A DNA stretch of 64,000 nucleotides from Candidatus Sumerlaeota bacterium (GTDB lineage: Bacteria > Sumerlaeota > Sumerlaeia > MWCT01 > JAUWMI01). Below the pieces are notes generated by a model. That model searched no databases and was not told the origin of the DNA. It worked only from the letters and a program-made list of their open reading frames with translations. The DNA is taken from positions 1 to 64,000 of the forward strand of contig JAUWMI010000012.1 of assembly GCA_030613245.1 (NCBI GenBank), written 5' to 3'. Position 1 is the stretch's first letter. Every line of letters starts with the position of its first letter. Shown piece after piece: positions 17,073 through 24,507 of this stretch. A program made the position numbers and the translations under genes.

Positions 17073-17208
17073 TCCTGTCTAAGAAAGTCTACAGCATTCT
17101 TTAGTGAGTAGCAAGATGCGAATAATCATCTTGACACCACTGGGTACACAACCTCTTAATCAGCTATTGCCATACAAGCACCATCGCCGGTTCACGAAAC
17201 AGAGATAA

Positions 17209-18099
17209 ATGAAATTGCACGTGCATAACACAATGGCACCTTTCGCAATGTCTTCCTCCACGGGTGTATGCAACACATCAACGCAAAGCCGAGCAGTTCC
17301 TTATCAAGATGGTGAGCTCCGCGGCCTTTGTCTGGCCGATTACGCCCATCTCCGTCTCAGCCAGATTCCCTGGAATACCCTGAAAAGCCAGCCGCAGGAC
17401 CAATACGCCGTGGTAAAGTCTTCGAATACTCGGCTGGTGGTAAGCTTCGATTTTCAGAACGCTGCGGGGATCTCCGAGCGCCTTTATGCAAAGCGTTGCC
17501 GCGTGAGGAACTTTAAGAAAGCCCTTGGTTCCCTTTTTGTTTCCAGCAAAGCAAAACGTGAATGGAGACTGGGACATCGGCTCCTGGCCGCCTCAGTTCC
17601 GACGGCTGTGCCGCTGATTTACGCGGAGCGGCGTGCTGGCGGGTTGCTCAAAGAGCATTATCTGGTAACACGCCACGTAGCAGGCACAACGTCGCTCTAC
17701 GATCTTCTGCAAGAAAACAGGTCAGCCCGGGAGAAAAGGGATTTGTTGAGTGCACTGGCTGAGTTTCTTGGTAGCTTACATGGCCGTGGATTTTACCACG
17801 ACGATTTCAGCAGCCACCATATCCTCATTAGCCGTAGCACTGACGTTCGGCCAAAATTCAGCTTTTTCATTATTGATTTGGACCATTGCCGCATTGGCAG
17901 GCGCATTTCGGCAAGGCAGCGAAGAAAGAACGTTTTTCAGCTCTTTCGGTCATTACCGTTTCTAGCACTGAGCAAAAAAGATCGCGTGCACTTTCTTCGG
18001 CTTTACTTCGGCCCCGATCTTACTGAGCGAGCGCTCAGGCGCTTGCTCTGGCGAATCAACCGCATTGCAAAACGCAAGGGCGAGTCGAAATGCTTTTAG
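17209..18099 (+). CDS. Lipopolysaccharide core kinase, Kdo/WaaP family
   Basis: Encodes 296 residues with a protein-kinase-like fold of the Kdo/WaaP type. Seen: a catalytic-loop equivalent H-D-D-F-S-S-H-H-I-L-I (usual form H-x-D-x5-H-x-L/I-L), and the metal-binding F-I-I-D-L-D-H-C-R, with a Lys in the N-lobe (L-Y-A-K-R-C). Members phosphorylate a Kdo or heptose residue of the LPS inner core in the cytoplasm. Consistent with lpxB elsewhere in the window. The first 25 residues are poorly conserved in appearance, so a later start is possible. Not in an obvious operon. Confidence 0.8.
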   Translation: MKLHVHNTMAPFAMSSSTGVCNTSTQSRAVPYQDGELRGLCLADYAHLRLSQIPWNTLKSQPQDQYAVVKSSNTRLVVSFDFQNAAGISERLYAKRCRVRNFKKALGSLFVSSKAKREWRLGHRLLAASVPTAVPLIYAERRAGGLLKEHYLVTRHVAGTTSLYDLLQENRSAREKRDLLSALAEFLGSLHGRGFYHDDFSSHHILISRSTDVRPKFSFFIIDLDHCRIGRRISARQRRKNVFQLFRSLPFLALSKKDRVHFLRLYFGPDLTERALRRLLWRINRIAKRKGESKCF

Positions 18100-18183
18100 C
18101 CCGCGGAGCAGATAGTATCTATCCTTTAGCAGGATCGTACTGATCGCACATTCACTGATTCAGACAAAAGGAGAAGAATAAGC

Positions 18184-19722
18184 ATGGAAGGAATTGCAGG
18201 AGTGAAACTCAGCGCAATTGATATTGGTGTGGTCATCTTATTTGTCGTCGCAATCACCACGATCGGGCTCTACTTCACACGCATGCAACGCACCACCAAG
18301 GATTATTTCCTGGGAGGCCGCAATCTGCCCTGGTGGGCGGTGATGCTCTCGATCGTGGCCACGGAAACCTCGGCTGCCACAGTCATTGCAGCGCCTGCCT
18401 GGGCATACGGCGGCAGTCTCGTATTTCTCCAGCTCACGTTTGGCTATCTGGTAGCGCGTATTATCCTGGGCTACCTGTTTGTGCCACGGCTCTATAAAGG
18501 AGAACATCAGTCAATTTACAAATACCTCGAAGGGCGATTTGGGACTGCGGCGAAAAATATCGCGGGCATTACCTTCTTCGCTACGCGTGCCCTGGCCACC
18601 GGAATTCGCGTCTACATTCCTGCCATTGTTATGAACCAGATCATTCCTTCATGGCCGTTCCACTACTGCGTGATTCTTAGCGTAGGCATAGCCCTGATCT
18701 ATACCTCTTTTGGCGGATTTCGAGCCGTGGTCTGGACAGAAGTGCTCATGTTTACCATCTATATCTTCGGCGGGCTTGTGGCCATGATCACCATTCTCGA
18801 CAAAGTTAGTCTGGGGAGCGTGTTTCAGATCGCCTCGGACGCAGGTAGACTCAAGCTGTTTGACTTCCGCATCCTCGACTTCAGCATTAATTACACTGTG
18901 CTTTCCGGATTTGTCGGTGGCTGCTTCCTCTGTATGGCAACTCATGGAACAGACCAGACTATTGGACAACGCCTCCTGGCGTGTCGGAGCCAGAAAGAAA
19001 GCCGCCGGGCCATTATCGGTAGCGGCATTATTATCATACCACAATTCCTCTTCTTTCTCTTTCTCGGGGTTATGCTGTTCGCCTTCTTTTCCGGCAATTT
19101 CCCGGCCCTGGCAAAGGATGCTGACATCTTTCCATACTTCATCATCAATCACATGCCGGTTGGTTTTGTTGGCATGGTGATTGCCGCTATATTCGCTGCC
19201 GCCATGTCCACGACCAGCTCTGACGTCAATGCGCTGGCCAATATTGCGGTCAATGACTTCTACAAAATGTACATTAAGCGCAAAGCCAGTGAGCTCCATT
19301 ACGTACTGGTTGCGAAGATCGCCACGGTCATCTGGGGAATCATATTGATCTTTATCGCCTTTATTCCGCGATTAGCCCCGCCGGAATACAAGCTGCTTGA
19401 CATCTGTCTGGCGATTCCGTCGCTCACTTACGGTGCGCTGCTTGGAACGTTTCTGCTGGGATTTTTGACAAAGAAGACTGACCAGCGCGGCGTGATTACC
19501 GGCGCCATCACAGGGGCTGTGGTCGTTCTGATGGTCAGCTTTTTCCCGTTACTCTACAGGTTCTTCCCTGACAGCATGCCTGCTTTCTTCGGCCTATTTC
19601 CTACTATTGCATGGCCGTGGTTCTGTCCTATTGGATGCCTGACCACTATGGGAGTGGGCTACGGGATCAGCGTGTTTTTCCCCAAAAAACGGAAGGCTGC
19701 AGTTGCCCCGGCGGAGCTCTGA
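18184..19722 (+). CDS. Sodium:solute symporter (SSS family)
   Basis: Encodes 512 residues with about 13 hydrophobic segments. The family pattern is seen early: D-Y-F-L-G-G-R-N-L-P-W-W-A-V followed by A-T-E-T-S-A-A-T-V-I-A-A-P-A-W-A-Y-G-G, part of the LeuT-fold sodium and substrate sites. M-S-T-T-S-S-D-V-N lies in the eighth-helix region and helps form the second sodium site. Substrate could be a sugar, acetate or an amino acid; the sequence alone does not decide. AAAGGAGAAG precedes the ATG. The neighbouring genes give no substrate clue. Confidence 0.9.
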   Translation: MEGIAGVKLSAIDIGVVILFVVAITTIGLYFTRMQRTTKDYFLGGRNLPWWAVMLSIVATETSAATVIAAPAWAYGGSLVFLQLTFGYLVARIILGYLFVPRLYKGEHQSIYKYLEGRFGTAAKNIAGITFFATRALATGIRVYIPAIVMNQIIPSWPFHYCVILSVGIALIYTSFGGFRAVVWTEVLMFTIYIFGGLVAMITILDKVSLGSVFQIASDAGRLKLFDFRILDFSINYTVLSGFVGGCFLCMATHGTDQTIGQRLLACRSQKESRRAIIGSGIIIIPQFLFFLFLGVMLFAFFSGNFPALAKDADIFPYFIINHMPVGFVGMVIAAIFAAAMSTTSSDVNALANIAVNDFYKMYIKRKASELHYVLVAKIATVIWGIILIFIAFIPRLAPPEYKLLDICLAIPSLTYGALLGTFLLGFLTKKTDQRGVITGAITGAVVVLMVSFFPLLYRFFPDSMPAFFGLFPTIAWPWFCPIGCLTTMGVGYGISVFFPKKRKAAVAPAEL

Positions 19723-19824
19723 TCCAACCGTTTGCCTTGCTGCTTGTCTTTGCGAACCTATTTTTCGCATCAGGACAGATACCACCATCTTCTGCGGCTT
19801 ATTTAGATGCTCGCCTCTTAGTTA

Positions 19825-20046
19825 CTCAAAGTGCCCGAATTTTTAACCTTGGAGTGCGGTAGCGAACCGCAGGGGAGCTGCCGCTTTGTCAATCGCAAGC
19901 GCAGCTTGCGATTGACTAGGCCAGGCCGCAGCTTCGCTTCGGCTTAGCAAAGCGCAAGCTCCGCCATTGCTACGCTTACGCACTCCAAAAGGGCTTTGGC
20001 CCTACACTCACATTCTTACTCTGATGAATTTTTCGGCCACTTTGAG
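19825..20046. repeat. Composite palindromic element, copy B
   Basis: Inner part (19849-19990) has TTGGAGTGCG ... CGCACTCCAA ends and internal hairpins such as CAATCGCAAGC-GCA-GCTTGCGATTG. An outer inverted repeat flanks it: CTCAAAGTGCCCGAA on the left, TTCGGCCACTTTGAG on the right. The same outer pair flanks copy C. No coding capacity. It begins 102 bp after the symporter stop. Confidence 0.75.
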
Positions 20047-20112
20047 CTTCCTAACCGAAGAACCTGGGTTAGCTCTTGAAGCATGAAAGCCCCGTAATAT
20101 CGCACACCATGT

Positions 20113-20176
20113 CTTCTTAACCGCGCACCTTGCGCACAAACATGGCTTGACTCTGCGATAGGTATTAGTTAAGAAG
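20113..20176. repeat. 64-bp imperfect inverted repeat with GTTAAGA end
   Basis: CTTCTTAAC at 20113-20121 and GTTAAGAAG at 20168-20176 are perfect complements, and an inner pair (ACCTTGCGC / GCGATAGGT) is imperfect. Size and layout recall a small attC or attI-like site, but the terminal base does not fit the usual core-site consensus. Confidence 0.4.
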
Positions 20177-20248
20177 AATTACAGTGCTAAAAATTGGATT
20201 GAACGAAAAACAGTCGTTGAGGGAATTTCGTAGTCTGTCCCCAAAATG

Positions 20249-20381
20249 CGCCAACAATTGCATTCAGTTGACCGAAACCGTCCTGTGCAAATTCGATTGT
20301 CTGAATTTCCGTATCAATTTATTATCAAATTCTGCTGCTCAGTGCTGCGCAGGTTTCGGCAACTGATGCAGATCGTTCTGC
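20249..20381 (+). other. attC-like recombination site upstream of the HEPN-like cassette
   Basis: An imperfect palindrome of 133 bp. The inner arms are GCATTCAGTTGACCGAAACC (20260-20279) and GGTTTCGGCAACTGATGC (20352-20369): they pair fully apart from two unpaired bases on one strand, the mark of integron attC sites. The right end is GTTCTGC (20375-20381), in the position of the R' core site. Its reverse complement, GCAGAAC, is found just after the next gene, as expected for the two ends of one gene cassette. Length is inside the known attC range. Confidence 0.65.
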
Positions 20382-20393
20382 GTCAAATATATA

Positions 20394-20411
20394 AAGGAGA
20401 ATGCGAAGTTG
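20394..20411 (+). promoter_or_regulatory. Ribosome binding site supporting a TTG start
   Basis: AAGGAG at 20394-20399 is 9 bases before TTG at 20409. The intervening ATG at 20401 opens only a six-codon frame, so the TTG is the best start of the HEPN-like gene. Confidence 0.55.
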
Positions 20412-21083
20412 TCAACTTTGACACATCGAGTAGCTGCCATTCAGGTGAAAATGCTTCATCTTCAATTTAGAATGAAAAAGATTTATGAAGACCAGAAGCT
20501 GCTCAATAGTAAATTGGCAAGTTTTAAGACTCCGCGAGAAGTGATCAAAGGAATGAATAATGCGGTATATAGCGCAATTGATATGCTCATAACTTTTGAG
20601 CATATGTTTCAATTAGTTAACGACATTTTCAACACCTCGGAATTGAAAAATCGATTAGACCAAAGCACGATTCAATTACTTGGTAATATAAGAAAAATTG
20701 CTCAAAAGTGGAAACATGTAAGAAACAAACTCGGAGGCCATATTGATATAGAAATCGCAGAAAAGTTTTGCGAGAAGCATAGTTATTTGGGTGTGTTTTT
20801 AAGTGATGACTTAGAGGCCGATATTGGCATGCTTAATATGCTCCTAATTGAAAGCGCGGTTAATACTGTACGTAACAAATCTGATATTTTTCGCAGGGAT
20901 CTTGATTTAAAAAATAACGGCGTTGAACCAGAAATCAAATTATTTGTAGAAACGTTAAATAATGATTGGAATGAAGTTTTCAGTTACTTTGAGCCTTTGA
21001 TGAAATTTTTATATAACGTTGGCAAAAAAGAAAAAATGGAGTGTACTGATCCGAAAAACTGGAAAGGGATCGTAGTTGATTAG
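20409..21083 (+). CDS. HEPN-like helical protein in an integron-type cassette
   Basis: Encodes 224 residues, markedly more AT-rich and Lys/Asn/Ile-rich than its neighbours, a sign of transfer. It is predicted mostly helical. The segment W-K-H-V-R-N-K-L-G-G-H-I-D contains R-N followed by His five residues after the Arg, matching the R-N-x4-H active-site pattern of HEPN ribonucleases. HEPN proteins often cut RNA in toxin-antitoxin or anti-phage systems, but no antitoxin partner (MNT nucleotidyltransferase or similar) is beside it. A TTG start with a good ribosome binding site is preferred; the first ATG in frame is at about 20451. It is tightly bracketed by attC-like sites, so it is most likely a mobile gene cassette. 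HEPN assignment is inference from the motif. Confidence 0.6.
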   Translation: MSTLTHRVAAIQVKMLHLQFRMKKIYEDQKLLNSKLASFKTPREVIKGMNNAVYSAIDMLITFEHMFQLVNDIFNTSELKNRLDQSTIQLLGNIRKIAQKWKHVRNKLGGHIDIEIAEKFCEKHSYLGVFLSDDLEADIGMLNMLLIESAVNTVRNKSDIFRRDLDLKNNGVEPEIKLFVETLNNDWNEVFSYFEPLMKFLYNVGKKEKMECTDPKNWKGIVVD

Positions 21084-21088
21084 TAAAA

Positions 21089-21163
21089 CGCAGAACAATT
21101 GAATTCACTCGGATATGAGTTCCGCTGGCGCTCCACTCACACCGGTGATTCAAAGCGTTAGGC
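21089..21163 (+). other. attC-like site downstream of the HEPN-like gene
   Basis: Starts CGCAGAAC-AATT 5 bases after the stop codon and ends AAAGC-GTTAGGC (21157-21163), a perfect GTTRRRY R' core site. Arms TTGAATTCAC-TCGG and CCGG-TGATTCAA pair with an unpaired base on one side. CGCAGAAC is the exact complement of the GTTCTGCG that ends the upstream attC-like site, which is the relation expected between the start and the R'' box of a single cassette. Size about 75 bp. Confidence 0.75.
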
Positions 21164-21253
21164 GAGATGTGAAAAAGCAATGAAATTCACCCAGTATTTT
21201 CTCCACATCCACCAGAGACCTGACGGATCAATAATAAAGGTCAAAGGTAAAGC

Positions 21254-21309
21254 GGGGACAGCAACCTAATTTCCGGTGGACAAATTCGTGAATTAAGGTT
21301 GCTGTCCCC
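21254..21309. repeat. REP-like long hairpin (GGGGACAGCAACCT)
   Basis: A 14-bp perfect stem, GGGGACAGCAACCT and AGGTTGCTGTCCCC, with a 28-bp loop containing TTTCCGG. Similar GGGGACAG hairpins are common intergenic repeats in many bacteria, often linked to Y1 (RAYT) transposases. None is present here. Confidence 0.65.
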
Positions 21310-21398
21310 GAATTTCTGAATGAAAAAGAAGAAACGGGAACTTCTTATACAGAATGGCACAGTCCGCGTTTCCCGTTTTATGCAGACTGTATAATCAC

Positions 21399-21410
21399 TG
21401 TTGGGAAGCT
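21399..21410. repeat. Left copy of a 12-bp inverted repeat flanking the Mrr gene
   Basis: TGTTGGGAAGCT; its exact reverse complement is at 22297-22308, six bases after the Mrr stop codon. It begins with GTTGGGA, close to the GTTRRRY core-site pattern. Confidence 0.8.
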
Positions 21411-21427
21411 AAAGAAAGGGAAATTCC

Positions 21428-22291
21428 GTGGCGAAGCATGAGCAAATGCCGAAATATCACGAATTAATGAACCCTCTTCTAAAAGTCCTACATGAACTCG
21501 GTGGCTCGGGTTCAATTGAAGAAATCTCATCACGGGTTTCTGAATCTCTTGATTTACCTGAAGATGTTCTATCCATTCCTCACGATCCTGAAAAGAGTAG
21601 CCAGACGGAACTTGAGTATCAACTTGCATGGGCTCGTACTTACCTCAAGAGATATGGGATACTCGATAATTCTGAAAGAGGGGTCTGGGTCATTGTTCCA
21701 GATAAACGAGAAGTCAGAGCCGTCAATCCGCAAGAAGTTGAAAAAACGGTTCGCGATATGATCCAGAAGGAACGTGAAGGACAGCAGAAAACAGGACAAA
21801 CCGAGGAAGAGTTACCGGAAGAGGCAGAAACATGGCGGAGTAAGCTCCACCATGTTCTCACCAAGGAGTTATCTCCAGACGCCTTTGAGCGGTTGATTAA
21901 ACGTTTGCTGCGGGAATCCGGGTTCGTTCAGGTGGAGGTAACCGGCAGAACCGGTGATGGGGGAATTGATGGAAAGGGAATCATCAAAGTAGGTGGTCTC
22001 CTCAGCTTTCACGTCCTTTTCCAATGCAAGAAATACCAAGGTTCTGTCTCACCCGGAGCGATTCGGGATTTTCGGGGTGCCTTTATCGGAAGAGCCGACA
22101 AGGGTCTCTTTGTCACAACGGGCACCTTTACACGGGACGCCATGCGAGAAGCAACACGAGATGGTGCCACACCTATTGATCTCATGGACGGGGATCAACT
22201 TGCAGACAAGCTCAAGGAATTGCGTCTTGGAATCAAGACTGAGATGGTTGAAAGTGTGGATATTGATCCCGATTGGTTCAAGAATATTTGA
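21428..22291 (+). CDS. Mrr-type restriction endonuclease
   Basis: Encodes 287 residues. The N-terminal half is an Mrr-type winged-helix DNA-binding domain (K-Y-H-E-L-M-N-P-L-L, L-E-Y-Q-L-A-W-A-R-T-Y-L, G-V-W). After a Glu/Gln linker comes the catalytic domain: F-E-R-L-I-K-R-L-L, G-D-G-G-I-D-G, then F-Q-C-K-K-Y, the D...Q-x-K form of the PD-(D/E)XK nuclease centre. Mrr enzymes cut modified or foreign DNA. The GTG at 21428 has AAGGG 7 bases before it; an ATG at 21446 is an alternative. No methyltransferase is adjacent, which fits a modification-dependent enzyme. The gene is enclosed by a 12-bp perfect inverted repeat and follows an attC-like cassette. Confidence 0.88.
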   Translation: MAKHEQMPKYHELMNPLLKVLHELGGSGSIEEISSRVSESLDLPEDVLSIPHDPEKSSQTELEYQLAWARTYLKRYGILDNSERGVWVIVPDKREVRAVNPQEVEKTVRDMIQKEREGQQKTGQTEEELPEEAETWRSKLHHVLTKELSPDAFERLIKRLLRESGFVQVEVTGRTGDGGIDGKGIIKVGGLLSFHVLFQCKKYQGSVSPGAIRDFRGAFIGRADKGLFVTTGTFTRDAMREATRDGATPIDLMDGDQLADKLKELRLGIKTEMVESVDIDPDWFKNI

Positions 22292-22296
22292 TAATA

Positions 22297-22308
22297 AGCT
22301 TCCCAACA
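22297..22308. repeat. Right copy of the 12-bp inverted repeat flanking the Mrr gene
   Basis: AGCTTCCCAACA, exact reverse complement of 21399-21410. If the Mrr gene were an integron cassette, this would be its R'' box; no full attC fold could be recognised after it before the next gene end at 22371. Confidence 0.8.
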
Positions 22309-22370
22309 AGGGGAAAATCGGGGTTTTTCTCACAACGTACCAATATCTACGGAAAGCAATCTACCGAACT

Positions 22371-23021
22371 TTACCAGCGAATTAACGAGAGATCCTCAAC
22401 AAGTGGTGCGGTTAAGTCTACGTTACCGCTCAAGGTATCAACCACCTGTCCCTCGATCAAAAACCGCACGCGTTCATACTCTTTACAGTTCAGAATCAGG
22501 CTGTTCACAATCGAATAAACACAGAGCAACTCGGGAACCAGTCCGCCATGGAAATTCTCGCGAAATTCTTTCGACAAATTCACCACTATCTCGTTCTTCT
22601 GCACGTACATCGCCAGTAATGTTGTATCAGAGGAGATCGGCGACTCAAAAATCCCCACGCGTGGCCCTTTTAGCAGCTCCTCAAGGATAAATCGTGCTGT
22701 TTCGTACGAGTTCATCTCCCGCGGCAGATCAACCACTTCAGGTGTGAGATACCGGCCGTTCGTGGTATAAAAGATTCTAACCTGATTTAGGGCGGCGATG
22801 GGCCTTGCAGCTGGGAAAGCCCCCGGCACCACATCGGCTGTCCTGAGTGGTTGCGGGGACAATCCATGTTTAAACAAAACGTTAATAAAGTAGAGCCCTA
22901 ACACGATTGCGATACATGAGACCGCAATCACGACAGTCATAAACCGAGCAGTCGGGACCTCCTCTGTTGTCCGTTCACGCCGTGTGCGGGAACCCGTCTG
23001 CCGAGTATGTTGAGTTTTCAT
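22371..23021 (-). CDS. GerMN-domain envelope protein
   Basis: Encodes 216 residues with a cytoplasmic basic stretch, one transmembrane segment (about residues 28-50, FMTVVIAVSCIAIVLGLYFINVLF) and an extracytoplasmic GerMN domain: Q-V-R-I-F-Y-T-T-N-G-R-Y-L, A-R-F-I-L-E-E-L-L-K-G-P, and V-V-N-L-S-K-E-F followed by I-V-N-S-L. GerMN domains occur in spore germination proteins and in cell-wall proteins of non-sporulating bacteria, often beside amidases. Its ATG overlaps the stop of the upstream amidase-like gene (ATGA), so the two are translationally coupled. A joint role in peptidoglycan handling is likely. Confidence 0.8.
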   Translation of the reverse strand: MKTQHTRQTGSRTRRERTTEEVPTARFMTVVIAVSCIAIVLGLYFINVLFKHGLSPQPLRTADVVPGAFPAARPIAALNQVRIFYTTNGRYLTPEVVDLPREMNSYETARFILEELLKGPRVGIFESPISSDTTLLAMYVQKNEIVVNLSKEFRENFHGGLVPELLCVYSIVNSLILNCKEYERVRFLIEGQVVDTLSGNVDLTAPLVEDLSLIRW

Positions 23022-24283
23022 GGTGTGAGCTTCTCCGCTGTTTCCAGGTAGCGGCGGTAATTTAGCACGGCGGCGGCGATTGCTCGTGCAATCAGTTCGC
23101 GCTGGCCAAGCTCAGCCAGGCGTTTCGCATCTTTCGGATTCGTGAGGAATCCCACTTCCACCATTACCGAGCACATAGCTGCACGCTTTAGCACAAACAG
23201 GGGTGCTACCTTTATCTCCCACACACTACTCGCCACCGACTTGGCCAGCTCGCGCTTGACATAATTTGCAAGCATCAAACTCTGGTATTGATACGGTAGG
23301 TACTGGAGTCCCAGAGGAAGAAGTGCAGGCTCGCCGAATTCCTCGCTGTACTGGCGCCCCTGCCAATCCACCGCTTCATTCGAACAATAAACTTGTAACC
23401 CTGCAACATCGCGAAACTCCGATGCGCCTACTCGCAGGCAGAGCAAGACGTCTGCGCCGGATGTATTGATCCGGTTCATTCGATCCTCCAGCGAGGCTTT
23501 TCTGTCCGGGCGAATAATGGTTGTCTGAATTGATCCCTCACGCGCCAGGATCGCCTGACACTTCGTCGCAATATCCAGGGTGATCTGGTTTGGATAGTTC
23601 GGGTCCTTAAGTTCCGGAAACCGAAGCGAGCCGTTGTCTGGATCAATTGCCAAGTGACGCAATGGGATAACATTTTCAGTCCTGGTAATAGCCTGCAAGG
23701 CCGCGCCTGACTTCACGGGAAGGTACGGTGGAAGCTCAACATGCGACAGGCGCGAAATGAGAGCATCCTCCGGTGGCTCTCCTGGCCGCAGCGTGGAGTC
23801 AGGATATGGCCCCTCAGGGAGAGCCGGGCTCGGCATCACTTCCGGTAGCCCAGAGGGCAGCTCAACATGAAATTCCCCAAGGTACTTGTTGAGTATTACA
23901 AAAGAGTCAACGGGGATCAACACCTGCCCTTGCAGAATGCGAAGCGGATGCTTACATTCGACAATAGATCTCCCGGCCAGAAGAGCGCTCTTATCGAGAA
24001 ACAGGCTATAGCTGGTCTCATCGCTCAATACCCGGAGCGTTCCCAGGCTACTGTCCCATTCGAGCCGGTATTCTTGCCGTGCACTGCGCAAGAGCTCGAC
24101 GATAGCACTCATCGCCAGATACGGAATATCATCAACCACGACAATCGGAATGTCGGTGGCTTCTCCCGATGGCAGCTCAATACGCAGCGGCTCCTGCGCG
24201 CCGACGTCTCGAGGCAAATACGCCCCAACAGTACCAACGGCAAGAACGCACAGTAGCAGAATTATCGCAGACCGCCTATGCAT
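23018..24283 (-). CDS. Amidase_3-family protein without zinc ligands (probable pseudoenzyme)
   Basis: Encodes 421 residues: signal peptide (to about G-A-Q), a copper-amine-oxidase-N-like domain (about 45-130), a Pro-rich linker, and a C-terminal domain aligned to N-acetylmuramoyl-L-alanine amidases. The usual zinc residues are all changed: D-x-G-H-G-G reads I-D-P-D-N-G-S, the E-K ligand position reads N-Q, and S-I-H-x-N reads C-L-R-V-G. The late V-E-V-G-F-L-T-N-P-K-D with its catalytic Glu is intact, as is the fold framework. It is therefore probably a non-catalytic peptidoglycan-binding or regulatory relative. It heads a two-gene unit with the GerMN protein. Confidence 0.8.
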   Translation of the reverse strand: MHRRSAIILLLCVLAVGTVGAYLPRDVGAQEPLRIELPSGEATDIPIVVVDDIPYLAMSAIVELLRSARQEYRLEWDSSLGTLRVLSDETSYSLFLDKSALLAGRSIVECKHPLRILQGQVLIPVDSFVILNKYLGEFHVELPSGLPEVMPSPALPEGPYPDSTLRPGEPPEDALISRLSHVELPPYLPVKSGAALQAITRTENVIPLRHLAIDPDNGSLRFPELKDPNYPNQITLDIATKCQAILAREGSIQTTIIRPDRKASLEDRMNRINTSGADVLLCLRVGASEFRDVAGLQVYCSNEAVDWQGRQYSEEFGEPALLPLGLQYLPYQYQSLMLANYVKRELAKSVASSVWEIKVAPLFVLKRAAMCSVMVEVGFLTNPKDAKRLAELGQRELIARAIAAAVLNYRRYLETAEKLTP

Positions 24284-24507
24284 TTCGTCCCCGCATTATT
24301 TCGATTTACTCTTTGCACATCCAGAACACACGTGTCCTTATACGGCTGGGTTGAATCTGTGTCAACAGGATTTCAAAACCGCGCGGTTTCTGGAACTTTT
24401 CTTGATTCTTACGATTTATTAATGTAATAGAGATTCCCTGCATGCAGGGAAATAGAAAGTAGATAAGCGCTGCATTCCGGCAAAGCGTTGATCAGGCACA
24501 GTAGGCT

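Noticed and set aside
20375-21163. The HEPN-like gene flanks as ordinary terminator hairpins
   Set aside because: No T-run follows either palindrome, and the exact complementarity between the upstream end and the downstream start is not explained by termination.
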